From the NCBI GenBank assembly GCA_021205185.1, contig JAJPYB010000004.1:62001-126000 (forward strand): DNA of 64,000 nucleotides, written 5' to 3'. The position numbers were made by a program, and so were the translations under genes. Shown piece by piece: positions 26,709-35,747 of the stretch (positions are counted from its first letter, which is position 1; each line of letters starts with the position of its first letter). Source of the stretch: Ruminococcus sp. Its GTDB lineage: Bacteria > Bacillota > Clostridia > Oscillospirales > Ruminococcaceae. The notes beneath the pieces were generated by a model, which was not told the DNA's origin, searched no databases, and saw only the letters and a list, made by a program, of their open reading frames with translations.

Positions 26709-27276
26709 GTTTAAGCTGACGGTCAAAAATACAGATATAGTTATCTGCTTTTCGTTTGTTGCGGTTGTAACGCTTTGCGTCTTGCTGTACAACGAGCAGA
26801 TTATAATCATTTCCGTCATATCGAGTCTTTTGCACGAGTGCGGTCATATTGCGGCAATGAAAGTAAATGGGGTAAAAATCAAAGAGCTTCGCCTTTACGG
26901 AGGCGGTGCGAAAATTTCTGCGGAGAATAATATACTTAGCGTTAAGCGTGAGCTTTTTATAGCCTTTTCAGGCGTGGCAGTCAATCTCATTCTCTGCGTT
27001 TTGTTTTACAAGCTTTTTCCGCTTGTCTTTGCTGTGAATCTTTCAATACTCATTTTTAATCTTCTGCCGATCGGAACGCTGGACGGCGCAAGAGCGCTTG
27101 ATATTATAAGCGACAAATATCCCTCTCTGCAGACGCCTGCAAAGGTGGTAAAATGTATTGTAAGCCTTTTGCTTGCAGTTCTTTGTGCGTATTCGATTTT
27201 TCGCTTTGAAATCAGTATAAGCGTGCTTGTCACCGTTTTGTTTTTGACGATAGGCGAGCTTGTAAACAAAAAATAA
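26707..27276 (+). CDS. Small M50-family (site-2 protease-like) membrane metalloprotease
   Basis: 189 aa. About four membrane segments with the zinc motif HECGH (residues 43-47) and the second site in NLLPIGTLDGARALD, where the Asp is the third ligand. This matches short SpoIVFB-like proteases that cut within membranes. The TTG start at 26707 is not certain; it overlaps the terminator of the clp gene, and GGGTGG in the hairpin arm would be its Shine-Dalgarno. Target protein unknown. Confidence 0.75.
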   Translation: MFKLTVKNTDIVICFSFVAVVTLCVLLYNEQIIIISVISSLLHECGHIAAMKVNGVKIKELRLYGGGAKISAENNILSVKRELFIAFSGVAVNLILCVLFYKLFPLVFAVNLSILIFNLLPIGTLDGARALDIISDKYPSLQTPAKVVKCIVSLLLAVLCAYSIFRFEISISVLVTVLFLTIGELVNKK

Positions 27277-27315
27277 AAAAGCTAAGCCGAAGGCTATTAC
27301 CTCGACTTAGCTTTT
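27277..27315. terminator. Bidirectional terminator between M50 gene and purD
   Basis: AAAAGCTAAGCCGA (27277-27290) pairs with TCGACTTAGCTTTT (27302-27315). An A-run on the left and T-run on the right let it work on both strands for the converging genes. Confidence 0.88.
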
Positions 27316-27329
27316 GCTTTAGTCTTATC

Positions 27330-28685
27330 TTATTGTCTTAAATAAACGCCGTTATCCTCAAGATAATCCTCCAGATCCTGCTTGTATTCAAGATTAAGAG
27401 GGTCGTTGTCAAGCGCCTTTAAAGCTCTCTTTCCTATATCAGTTCTGAAATGTGCATTGTCCCAGCTTATTTTAGAAACAGCCTTATAGGACTTGTCAAG
27501 CGCTCCCTGAAGCGTAAGCGAGTTGCAGGTAACGCCTAAAACTCTGCCGCCGTTTGTTAGGAATTTGCCGTCTGAGAATTTAGTTCCGGCATGGTAAACA
27601 AAAGCGCCTTCAACCTGACCTTTTTCGTCAAGTCCTGAAATCTCAAGTCCCTTAGGGTAGCTTTGCGGATAGCCGCCGCTCGCCATAACAACGCAGGTGC
27701 AGTAGCCTTGCTTCCAATCAATTTTTGCATTCTTTAAGTCGTGGTTGTAAATCTTTACCATTATATCGGCTAAATCGCCGTCGAGCATCGGCAGCACAAC
27801 CTGAGTTTCAGGGTCGCCGAAGCGGCAGTTGTACTCAATTACTTTAGGACCCTTTGGAGTTATCATAAGCCCAAAGTAAAGACATCCCTCAAAGGTTCTG
27901 CCTTCAGCCTTCATAGCGTTAATGGTCGGCAGAAAGATTTTTTCCATGCATTCCTTCTGAACGCTGTCGGTGTAGTAAGGGTTCGGCGCAACCGTTCCCA
28001 TTCCGCCTGTGTTTAATCCTTCGTCGTTATCGTAAGCTCTCTTGTGATCCATAGAGGAAATCATCGGTACTAGCGTTTCGCCGTCGGTAAATGACAATAC
28101 GGAAACCTCAGGGCCTGTTAAAAATTCCTCGATTACAACTCTTGCGCCCGACTCGCCGAATTTTTTGTCATTTATCATTGAATTTACAGCGTCGACAGCC
28201 TCCTGTTCGTTTTGAGCGATTATAACGCCCTTTCCGAGAGCTAAGCCGTCAGCTTTAATTACAGCAGGGTATGAGTTTTGCGCTTTTAGATATTCTATCG
28301 CCTTATCGGCGTCTGTGAACACCTCATAAGCTGCGGTAGGAATATTATACTTTTTCATAAGCTCCTTAGAAAAGACCTTGCTGCCTTCGATTATTGCCGC
28401 CGCCTTAGTAGGGCCAAACGTCATAAATCCTTCCTTGCGTAAAGCGTCAACCATTCCAAGCACCAGCGGGTCGTCAGGCGCAACCACTACCATATCAACG
28501 TTTAATTTCTTTGCAAGCTCTACCATTCCGTCAATATCAGTAGCCGAAACAGGGAAGCATTCTGCGAACTTTGAAATTCCGCCGTTTCCCGGCGCACAGT
28601 AAAGCGCTTCTACCTTATCGCTTTGCGCAAACTTCATAACAATGGCGTGCTCTCTTCCGCCGCCGCCAACTACAAGAATTTTCAT
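27330..28685 (-). CDS. purD: Phosphoribosylamine-glycine ligase
   Basis: 451 aa. ATP-grasp enzyme of purine synthesis making GAR from phosphoribosylamine and glycine. N-terminal KILVVGGGGREHA, ATP-grasp lid KADGLALGKGV, and ATP/metal residues in EYNCRFGDPETQ. It is about 25 residues longer than many PurD proteins and lies 18 bases downstream of the HIT gene, so it is probably expressed from the alaS T-box leader rather than with other pur genes. AGGAGG precedes the ATG. Confidence 0.95.
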   Translation of the reverse strand: MKILVVGGGGREHAIVMKFAQSDKVEALYCAPGNGGISKFAECFPVSATDIDGMVELAKKLNVDMVVVAPDDPLVLGMVDALRKEGFMTFGPTKAAAIIEGSKVFSKELMKKYNIPTAAYEVFTDADKAIEYLKAQNSYPAVIKADGLALGKGVIIAQNEQEAVDAVNSMINDKKFGESGARVVIEEFLTGPEVSVLSFTDGETLVPMISSMDHKRAYDNDEGLNTGGMGTVAPNPYYTDSVQKECMEKIFLPTINAMKAEGRTFEGCLYFGLMITPKGPKVIEYNCRFGDPETQVVLPMLDGDLADIMVKIYNHDLKNAKIDWKQGYCTCVVMASGGYPQSYPKGLEISGLDEKGQVEGAFVYHAGTKFSDGKFLTNGGRVLGVTCNSLTLQGALDKSYKAVSKISWDNAHFRTDIGKRALKALDNDPLNLEYKQDLEDYLEDNGVYLRQ

Positions 28686-28703
28686 GCTGTATTCCTCCTT
28701 TTG

Positions 28704-29045
28704 CTAAATGAGCTTATCCATTTTTGTTCCTGACAAAATGTGAAAATGAATGTGAAAAACTGTCTGTCCTGCCTGCTCTCCGCAGTTGTTGATAACCCGA
28801 AAGCCGTCCTTATCAAAGCCCTTTTCCCTAGCAATTTTTGCAGTCACCTCATAGATGTGAGCAATATACTTTGAGTTATCCTCATTAACCTCAAGAGCTG
28901 ATGAGAAATGCTTTTTCGGAATTGCCAGATAGTGAATCGGTGCAGCAGGCGCTATATCCTCAAAAACATACACCATTTCGTCCTCGTAGACCTTCTTAGA
29001 CGGAACTTCACCGTTAATGATTTTACAAAACAAGCAGTCGTTCAT
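28704..29045 (-). CDS. HIT family nucleotide hydrolase
   Basis: 113 aa. CLFCKIINGEVPSK start and the histidine triad in QTVFHIHFHIL (HxHxH) identify the HINT/PKCI subgroup, purine-nucleoside phosphoramidases. HINT proteins can hydrolyse aminoacyl-AMP, which makes its place right after alaS sensible. Start 31 bases after alaS. Confidence 0.92.
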   Translation of the reverse strand: MNDCLFCKIINGEVPSKKVYEDEMVYVFEDIAPAAPIHYLAIPKKHFSSALEVNEDNSKYIAHIYEVTAKIAREKGFDKDGFRVINNCGEQAGQTVFHIHFHILSGTKMDKLI

Positions 29046-29075
29046 TTTTAATACACTCCTTTTCGTATTTTGAAT

Positions 29076-31724
29076 TTACTTAACAAACTCGCCGACAATA
29101 GCATTTGCCTGGCTGAGAGCCTCATCGATTTTATAAATATCGCCTACGCCGCCCATAGCGCTGTCAGGCTTTCCGCCGCCCTTACCGCCGGTAAGAGCAG
29201 ATACCTTTTTCAAAATGTTTCCTGCGTGTGCGCCAAGTGCTATCGCTTCCTTTGTACAAGCACAGTATAAAACGCCCTTGCTTTCGCTTGCACGGCCGAA
29301 TAGTATTGCCGCTACAGGCTCGTTGATGCTCTTTATCTGGTCGCCGATTTTTCTTAAAACCTCGCCGTTTGAATTAGCCATATATGTAGCGATTACCCGA
29401 ACGCCGTTTACTCTCTCGCACTGGTTCATCAATTCTTTGATCTCGCCAAGCGCAAGCTTGTCGTTTAACACCTGAATGGTCTTTTCAAGGTCTTTTGTAT
29501 TTTGCATCATACTCTCACACTTGTCAACAAGAGCGGAAAAGTCGTTTAACTTTAAAGCCTTGCAAGCGTTGACCATAACCTTGTTTAATCCGTTTAATCT
29601 CTTTAAAATGCCATAGCCTGTAACTGCTTCTATTCTTCTTACTCCGGCAGCAACGCTTGACTCTGAAATAATTTTAAACAGTCCCGCCTGAGATGTGTTT
29701 TTAAGATGAGTACCTCCGCAAAATTCAATAGAGAAGTCGTCTACCGAAACAACTCTTACAACCTCGCCGTACTTTTCGCCGAAAAGCGCCATTGCGCCGA
29801 GCTTACGAGCGTCGTTTATCGCCATTTCCTTGGTATCAACGTCGATAGAATCCATAATCTTTTGGTTTACAATATCTTCTACCGCCATAAGCTGATCAGG
29901 TGTTACAGCGTCAAAGTGAGAGAAATCGAAACGAAGTCTGTCTGCGGTTACAAGCTGACCTGCCTGATGAACATGATCGCCTAAAACCTCTCTTAGCGCC
30001 GCCTGAAGAAGGTGAGCGCAGGTGTGGTTACGAGTGATTGACATTCGGTTTTCTTTGTCAACCTCAAACTCTGCTTTTTGACCAACTGAAATCTCGCCGC
30101 TTACAATCTTCGCTGTGTGAGCAAATTTTCCTGCCACTACCTTTTGAGTGTCGATTACAAGCATTTTTCCTGTTGGAGTGGAAATAGTACCAATATCGCC
30201 AACCTGTCCGCCGCTTTCAGCGTAAAACGGAGTGAGAGGAGAAACGATATAAACTGTATCGCCCTCGTTTGCCTTTTCGATAAGCTCATTATCAGTTGCA
30301 ATAAAGGAAATTTCACTTATAGCGGTAAGCGTATTATAGCCTGTAAATTCAGTATTGAAGGACTTGTCAATCTGGTGAAAAACCGTTTCATCAGCTCCCA
30401 TATATTTTGAGCCGCCTCTGGCTTCTCTTGCTCTTTCCTTTTGCTCCTCCATACATTTAGCAAATTCTTTCTCGTCGCATGAAAGACCCTGTTCCTCCAA
30501 AAGCTCTCTTGTAAGGTCGATAGGGAATCCGTATGTATCGGAAAGTAAGAAGCAGGATTTACCGTCGAGTACAGTTTTTCCGCTTGCTTTAAGCTCGTCA
30601 ACAAAGCCGTTTAATATAGTTATTCCTCTGTCAATCGTTTCATTAAAGCTCTTTTCCTCGTTTGTCAGAAGCTTTTCGATGTAGTCAAATTTTTCCTCAA
30701 GCTCCGTGTACTCGCCCTTTGAGTTGTCAACTACCGTCTTTACAAGCTCGCTTAAGAAAAGTCCGTCAATTCCCAAAAGCTTTGCGTGACGAACGGCTCT
30801 TCTTATAAGGCGGCGCATAACGTAGCCTCTGCCTTCGTTTGAAGGGAATACTCCGTCGGAAGCCATAAAGGTAACGGAGCGGATATGGTCTGTAATAACT
30901 CTGATTGATACGTCCTTTTTAGGGTCTGACTGATATTCACAATGTGCAATCTCGCAGACCTTATCTCTGATAGCCTTTATTGTGTCAACGTCAAAAATCG
31001 AGTCAACTCCCTGCATCATAGCAGCAAGTCGTTCAAGCCCCATTCCTGTGTCGATATTTTTCTGCGCAAGAGGAGTGTAGGTTCCGTCCTCGTGACGTTC
31101 AAACTGAGTGAACACTAGGTTCCAGAATTCCATATATCTGTCGCAGTCGCAGCCTACTGTACAGCCAGGCTTGCCGCAGCCGTATTCCTCGCCCCTGTCA
31201 AAATAAATCTCTGAGCAAGGTCCGCAAGGTCCGTCAATTCCAGCCTCCCAGAAGTTATCCTCCTTGCCCATTCTGAAAATTTTATCGTCGGAAAGTCCGA
31301 TCTTTTCATGCCAGATTGAATACGCTTCGTCGTCGTCCTCGTAAATTGAAACGAAAAGCCTGTCAACAGGAAGCTCTAAAACCTCTGTGCAAAATTCCCA
31401 CGCCCAAGAAATTGCGTCCTCTTTGAAGTAATCTCCAAATGAGAAATTTCCAAGCATTTCAAAAAATGTTCCGTGACGAGCTGTAATTCCAACATTTTCA
31501 ATGTCGCCTGTTCTGATGCACTTCTGACAGGTAGTCATTCTTCTTCTTGGCGGCTCCTCCTGACCCGTAAAATAAGGCTTCAGCGGCGCCATTCCAGCAT
31601 TTATCAAAAGCAGGCTGTTGTCGTTCTGAGGAACGAGCGGAAAGCTCTTGTGCCTTAAATGTCCCTTGCTCTCAAAAAAGCGAAGATACATATCTCTCAA
31701 TTCGTTAAGTCCTGTCCACTTCAT
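29076..31724 (-). CDS. alaS: Alanyl-tRNA synthetase
   Basis: 882 aa from the ATG at 31724; an upstream in-frame start would run back into the terminator of the leader. Class II catalytic core (about 1-260), tRNA-recognition domain, editing domain with zinc-site residues HTCAH and CGGTH (about 560-670), and the C-terminal oligomerisation/DHHA1 domain ending in GGKGGGKPDSAMGG. Regulated by an Ala T-box immediately upstream. First gene of an alaS-HIT-purD operon. Confidence 0.96.
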   Translation of the reverse strand: MKWTGLNELRDMYLRFFESKGHLRHKSFPLVPQNDNSLLLINAGMAPLKPYFTGQEEPPRRRMTTCQKCIRTGDIENVGITARHGTFFEMLGNFSFGDYFKEDAISWAWEFCTEVLELPVDRLFVSIYEDDDEAYSIWHEKIGLSDDKIFRMGKEDNFWEAGIDGPCGPCSEIYFDRGEEYGCGKPGCTVGCDCDRYMEFWNLVFTQFERHEDGTYTPLAQKNIDTGMGLERLAAMMQGVDSIFDVDTIKAIRDKVCEIAHCEYQSDPKKDVSIRVITDHIRSVTFMASDGVFPSNEGRGYVMRRLIRRAVRHAKLLGIDGLFLSELVKTVVDNSKGEYTELEEKFDYIEKLLTNEEKSFNETIDRGITILNGFVDELKASGKTVLDGKSCFLLSDTYGFPIDLTRELLEEQGLSCDEKEFAKCMEEQKERAREARGGSKYMGADETVFHQIDKSFNTEFTGYNTLTAISEISFIATDNELIEKANEGDTVYIVSPLTPFYAESGGQVGDIGTISTPTGKMLVIDTQKVVAGKFAHTAKIVSGEISVGQKAEFEVDKENRMSITRNHTCAHLLQAALREVLGDHVHQAGQLVTADRLRFDFSHFDAVTPDQLMAVEDIVNQKIMDSIDVDTKEMAINDARKLGAMALFGEKYGEVVRVVSVDDFSIEFCGGTHLKNTSQAGLFKIISESSVAAGVRRIEAVTGYGILKRLNGLNKVMVNACKALKLNDFSALVDKCESMMQNTKDLEKTIQVLNDKLALGEIKELMNQCERVNGVRVIATYMANSNGEVLRKIGDQIKSINEPVAAILFGRASESKGVLYCACTKEAIALGAHAGNILKKVSALTGGKGGGKPDSAMGGVGDIYKIDEALSQANAIVGEFVK

Positions 31725-31739
31725 TATATAAACTCCTTT

Positions 31740-31962
31740 GTAAAAAAATAAAGTCCATCCCATACTCCTGGGACGAACTTAAAATTCGCGGTACCACCCA
31801 AGTTGCAGAAATCTGCCACTCGAATCCTTTAACGCAGGGGAACGTCGATGTTTACATCGAAGCTCAGGGTCAGCCACCAAGCTGCAAATTAAAGGCTCTC
31901 ACCAACCGCCTTTTCTCTGAAAATCGCAAGACTCAGATAAATCCCTTCAAAGCTTTTCATAC
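31740..31962 (-). promoter_or_regulatory. T-box riboswitch leader of alaS
   Basis: On the minus strand the leader carries a Stem I loop sequence (GGTTGGTGAGAGCC), the conserved T-box GGGTGGTACCGCG (31799-31787) and a terminator GTTCGTCCCA/TGGGATGGAC (31778-31769, 31762-31753) followed by TTTATTTTTTT. Candidate specifier codon GCT (Ala) in GGTGGCTGACCC about 18 bases after the Stem I loop. Uncharged tRNA-Ala would stabilise the antiterminator. Confidence 0.92.
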
Positions 31963-31968
31963 AATTAC

Positions 31969-31997
31969 AGTATATCAAAAACACAGAGAAAAATCAA
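31969..31997 (-). promoter_or_regulatory. Sigma-A promoter of the alaS operon
   Basis: On the minus strand TTGATT (31997-31992), 17-base spacer, TATACT (31974-31969). The -35 box overlaps the stop codon of the upstream membrane protein gene. Confidence 0.8.
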
Positions 31998-32407
31998 GTG
32001 GTTTGAGCAATATTTTCCTCATCCCTAAAAATCTTGCGGGAAAGAAATCTCTCAAGTGGCATTACAACCATCGACAGCGCCACCCAGGCTATAGAAAAGG
32101 GTAGACAAATCTGACCGTTTATATTAAGGGGAGTAGTGCTGTAATCCCAGATGTTAAGTCCCAGCAGAAGGTTTAAAAAGTAACCCATTGCGCCCTCCAT
32201 AATAGTGATAAACACGCCGCTTATCAAGGCGCAAACAATAAGCGATCGAAAAGAAGTACGAAAGTAATTCAGGATGCTCATAAACAGCAGACAAATTCCC
32301 CCTAAAACGCCCATTGTAATGTGCGTATAACCTCGAAACAAAATCTCTATAATTCCGTAGCCAAATGCGCCGATGCAAAATATTGTAAATGATTTTAGCC
32401 AATCCAT
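31994..32407 (-). CDS. Small membrane protein, CmpB/type-IV ABC permease-like
   Basis: 137 aa from the ATG at 32407 with GGGGAGC five bases upstream; the longer frame from 32473 adds 22 unlikely residues. Four membrane segments with a pattern FGYGIIEILFRGYTHITMGVLGGICL and NINGQICLPFSIAW, as in the putative ABC-transporter type IV (CmpB, PF06541) family. Function unknown; no ATPase next to it. Confidence 0.6.
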   Translation of the reverse strand: MDWLKSFTIFCIGAFGYGIIEILFRGYTHITMGVLGGICLLFMSILNYFRTSFRSLIVCALISGVFITIMEGAMGYFLNLLLGLNIWDYSTTPLNINGQICLPFSIAWVALSMVVMPLERFLSRKIFRDEENIAQTT

Positions 32408-32459
32408 AAAGCTCCCCACGTTTTTTATCTTATGGTTTGCCGGCGTGTTAAAAAAATTC

Positions 32460-32488
32460 TTGACAAGAAACAAAAAGTGTGCTAGTAT
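32460..32488 (+). promoter_or_regulatory. Promoter of tRNA-Leu
   Basis: TTGACA (32460-32465), 17-base spacer, TAGTAT (32483-32488), 15 bases before the mature tRNA 5' end. Confidence 0.8.
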
Positions 32489-32503
32489 ATTATGGTTGAA
32501 TGT

Positions 32504-32590
32504 GCCGGTATGATGGAATTGGCAGACGTGCTGGACTCAAAATCCAGTGGTAGCGATACCGTACCGGTTCGACCCCGGTTACCGGCACCA
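32504..32590 (+). tRNA. tRNA-Leu (anticodon CAA)
   Basis: 87 bases including an encoded CCA. Acceptor arms GCCGGTA and TACCGGC pair fully. Anticodon stem CTGGA/TCCAG with loop CTCAAAA gives anticodon CAA at 32538-32540, reading TTG. The long variable arm and GGTTCGACCCC T-arm are typical of class II tRNA-Leu. Confidence 0.97.
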
Positions 32591-32598
32591 GCGCATAA

Positions 32599-32633
32599 GC
32601 GCCCTGAGAGCATAGCTTTCGGGGTGCTTTTTT
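32599..32633 (+). terminator. Terminator after tRNA-Leu
   Basis: 13-bp stem with some G-T pairs: 32599-32611 and 32615-32627 around a 3-base loop, followed by six T. Confidence 0.88.
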
Positions 32634-32686
32634 ATAGTTCAAAAGCTTTGTGTCGGGAATTTTTAAATTCATAGCAAAGCTATTCA

Positions 32687-32715
32687 TTGACAATTATAAC
32701 TTTTTGTGATATAGT
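32687..32715 (+). promoter_or_regulatory. Sigma-A promoter of the fucokinase-rmlB operon
   Basis: TTGACA (32687-32692), 17-base spacer, TATAGT (32710-32715), about 95 bases before the gene start, leaving a short 5' leader without a clear hairpin. Confidence 0.82.
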
Positions 32716-32817
32716 GATGATAACCTGAGTGTGTGCTTGATTTACTTGGAAATCAAAGAAAAATCAAGCAAAATTTTAAAAAGAATGAAAGCTCTTTGAG
32801 AGAGGCGGATTGAATTT

Positions 32818-35724
32818 ATGAAGAAAACTGATTACAGCACTTTGTTTGAACAGCAATCGTACAACGATTCGTTGGATTTTTATGAGAATTTACTTAGCTG
32901 TCCGTTGGACGCAGAAACGTGGGATTATGTTATTTTGACAGCTTCCAATGAAGCTCAGGCGAACGGATATATACAGCAGATAAAATACAGGCTCGAGGAA
33001 AACAGACTTCCTAAAAGCACTCATTTTGCAGTTTTGCCAGATCCGAATGGCGAGCGTGTGGGTTCGGGCGGCGCAACTTTAAACGCTATTCTTTATGTCA
33101 AGGAGCAGGAAAAAAGCAGCTTTGATCCGTTTGATAAAAGGATACTTGTTATTCATTCGGGCGGCGACAGTAAGCGAGTTCCGCAATATTCTGCTTGCGG
33201 AAAGCTATTTTCGCCGGTTCCAAGGACATTGCCTGATGGCAAGAGAAGCACCTTGTTCGATGAATTTATGATTGCAATGTCGCCGGTAGCTGAGAGAATT
33301 TCGTCAGGAATGCTGGTATGCTCAGGAGATGTTCTTTTGCTGTTTAACGCATTGCAGATTGACTTTTATTCTAAGGGAGCGGCGGCTCTTTCAATTAAAG
33401 AAAACGTAATGACAGGAAAGAACCACGGCGTATATTTAAAGGACGAGGATTCAAATGTCGGTTCGTTTTTGCACAAGCAATCGGTTGAGCGTTTAAGAGA
33501 GGTTGGCGCAGTAGACGAGTACGACAATGTTGGTATAGATACAGGAGCGGTAATTTTCGACAAGCATCTGCTTTCTGATTTGTGCAGCTTGGTTGAAGAG
33601 GACCCGAAAAAGTATATAAACGAAAGGGCGCGTTTGTCATTTTACGCTGACTTTTTGTATCCGCTCGCTTCGTCGGCAACAGAGGAGCAGTATTACAAGG
33701 AAACCCCAGAGGGCGAATTTAATGACGAGCTTCACGAGTGCAGAGCGGCGCTCTGGAATGTGCTGAATAAGTATTCTATGAAGCTTATTCAGCTTTCTCC
33801 TGCTTCGTTTATTCATTTCGGTACAACCAAAGAGCTCTTAAGACTTATGACCGATGACATGGATAAGTACAGGTTCTTAGGCTGGAGCAGAAATATTGAT
33901 TCAAACGCCAAGGCTGAGAGCTTTGCTGTAAGCAACAGCTATATAAGCCGTAAAGCGGAAATTGGCGAGGGTTCATATATTGAGGACTGCTATATTCACC
34001 ACAACAGCACAGTCGGTAAAAACTGCGTTTTGTCGGGCGTTACATTAAACGGCGAAGCTATTCCTGACAACTGCGTGCTTCACGGCTTAAAGCTAAACGA
34101 CGGACGCTTCGTGTGCAGAATGTACGGCGTTGACGACAATCCTAAAAAGAATAAGCTTTTTGGAAAGGAAATTGAAGACAGTCTTTGGGAAAGTAAAATT
34201 TACCCTGTCTGCGATACAATGGCACAGGCTGTAAACGAAACTCTTTCAGCGCTTGTTTCAGGCAAGCCTGTCGATTGTGAGCTTACAAGCCTTAAAGACA
34301 GCTTTAACAACGCTGATATTTCAGCGATTTTACCTTGGCAGATAAAGCTTTCAGATAAAGTAAAAACCGTTTCGGTGCTGCAGGCAATTGACGACGGTAT
34401 TTCTGTAGACGAATTGCATTTTGAGGTAAATCCTCGAATTGAAAACTATCTTATCAGGGAAGCTGAAAGAATAAAGGATAACAGCATAGAGGAATTCAGC
34501 CTTAAAATAAGAATATACTACTATTTGTACAAGCTTAGCGGAAAGGCAAGCTACTCGGATATGTGCTTTGAAACCATTTCTCAGACTGTTTTAGAATCGG
34601 CGTTAAAGGGAACAGCTTATCGTGCGGACGCTAAAATAACAAAGGACGAGGTTGTAACCAAGCTTCCTGTTCGAGTAAACTGGGGAGGAGCCTGGAGCGA
34701 CACGCCGCCTTATTGTATGGAAAACGGCGGTACTGTTCTTAATGCCGCTATAAGCCTAAACGGCAAGCTTCCTATTGAAGTAACATTAAAACGACTTGAC
34801 GAAAAGAAAATAGTTCTTTGCTCTACCGACATTGGAGCTTACGAGGAATTTACAGGCGACTTATCTTCACTTCAGAATTGCCGCAATCCTCAGGACGCAT
34901 TTGCTTTGCACAAGGCGGCATTGATCGCTTGCGGAATTATTCCTTATACCGATATATCCTCCGTTGAACAGATTTGCGACAATTTAGGCGGAGGCTTGTA
35001 CTTCAATACTCGTGTTATCAACATTCCGAAGGGCTCAGGACTCGGAACAAGCTCTATATTAGCAGGTGCTTGCGTCAAGGGACTTTACGAGCTTACAGGA
35101 GCTGATATTTCATCAGACGAAATGTACAGCAGAGTTTTGTGTATGGAGCAAATTATGATGACCGGCGGCGGCTGGCAGGATCAGGTCGGCGGCTTGGCGA
35201 AGGGAATAAAAATGATTTCCTCAAGAGCAGGACTTGAGCAGGAAATTTCCTGCTTACCTCTTGATATTCGCCCTGAAACGATAGACGAGCTTAATCAGAG
35301 ATTTTGCCTTATCTACACAGGACAGCGCAGACTTGCCCGAAACCTTTTGAGAAAGGTTGTTGGAAATTATATAGGAAACAATCCCGACAGCATAGCAGTT
35401 CATTACGAGATTCAAAAGTATGCGGTGCTTATGAGATTAGAGCTTGAAAAGGGTAATATAGACGGCTTTGCAAAGCTTTTGTCAGAGCACTGGGAGCTAT
35501 CCAAAAAGCTGGACGCCGGCTGCACCAACACCTGTATTGACCACATACTTTACAGCATCAACGATTTAATTGACGGACAGATGATTTGCGGAGCTGGCGG
35601 CGGCGGCTTTTTACAGGTCGTTTTAAAGAAGAACGTTGAAAAGACGGAGCTTAAAAAGCGGCTGCGTGAAATTTTCAGAGATAGCGGAGTTACTGTATAC
35701 GATTGTGAGTTTACAGGGTATTAA
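32818..35724 (+). CDS. fkp: Bifunctional L-fucokinase/GDP-L-fucose pyrophosphorylase-like protein
   Basis: 968 aa, close to the 949 aa of Bacteroides Fkp. N-terminal half: pyrophosphorylase domain with PNGERVGSGGATL (about 81-93) and a middle left-handed beta-helix-like part (about 380-440). C-terminal third: GHMP kinase with LPVRVNWGGAWSDTPP (about 620-635), ATP loop GSGLGTSSILAG (about 739-750) and a C-terminal GAGGGGF motif. It would salvage free L-fucose to GDP-fucose. Related GHMP enzymes act on heptose, so the sugar is not proven. It lies 23 bases before rmlB, suggesting glycan decoration. Confidence 0.85.
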   Translation: MKKTDYSTLFEQQSYNDSLDFYENLLSCPLDAETWDYVILTASNEAQANGYIQQIKYRLEENRLPKSTHFAVLPDPNGERVGSGGATLNAILYVKEQEKSSFDPFDKRILVIHSGGDSKRVPQYSACGKLFSPVPRTLPDGKRSTLFDEFMIAMSPVAERISSGMLVCSGDVLLLFNALQIDFYSKGAAALSIKENVMTGKNHGVYLKDEDSNVGSFLHKQSVERLREVGAVDEYDNVGIDTGAVIFDKHLLSDLCSLVEEDPKKYINERARLSFYADFLYPLASSATEEQYYKETPEGEFNDELHECRAALWNVLNKYSMKLIQLSPASFIHFGTTKELLRLMTDDMDKYRFLGWSRNIDSNAKAESFAVSNSYISRKAEIGEGSYIEDCYIHHNSTVGKNCVLSGVTLNGEAIPDNCVLHGLKLNDGRFVCRMYGVDDNPKKNKLFGKEIEDSLWESKIYPVCDTMAQAVNETLSALVSGKPVDCELTSLKDSFNNADISAILPWQIKLSDKVKTVSVLQAIDDGISVDELHFEVNPRIENYLIREAERIKDNSIEEFSLKIRIYYYLYKLSGKASYSDMCFETISQTVLESALKGTAYRADAKITKDEVVTKLPVRVNWGGAWSDTPPYCMENGGTVLNAAISLNGKLPIEVTLKRLDEKKIVLCSTDIGAYEEFTGDLSSLQNCRNPQDAFALHKAALIACGIIPYTDISSVEQICDNLGGGLYFNTRVINIPKGSGLGTSSILAGACVKGLYELTGADISSDEMYSRVLCMEQIMMTGGGWQDQVGGLAKGIKMISSRAGLEQEISCLPLDIRPETIDELNQRFCLIYTGQRRLARNLLRKVVGNYIGNNPDSIAVHYEIQKYAVLMRLELEKGNIDGFAKLLSEHWELSKKLDAGCTNTCIDHILYSINDLIDGQMICGAGGGGFLQVVLKKNVEKTELKKRLREIFRDSGVTVYDCEFTGY

Positions 35725-35747
35725 AAAGCTATGAGGGAAAGGAAAAA

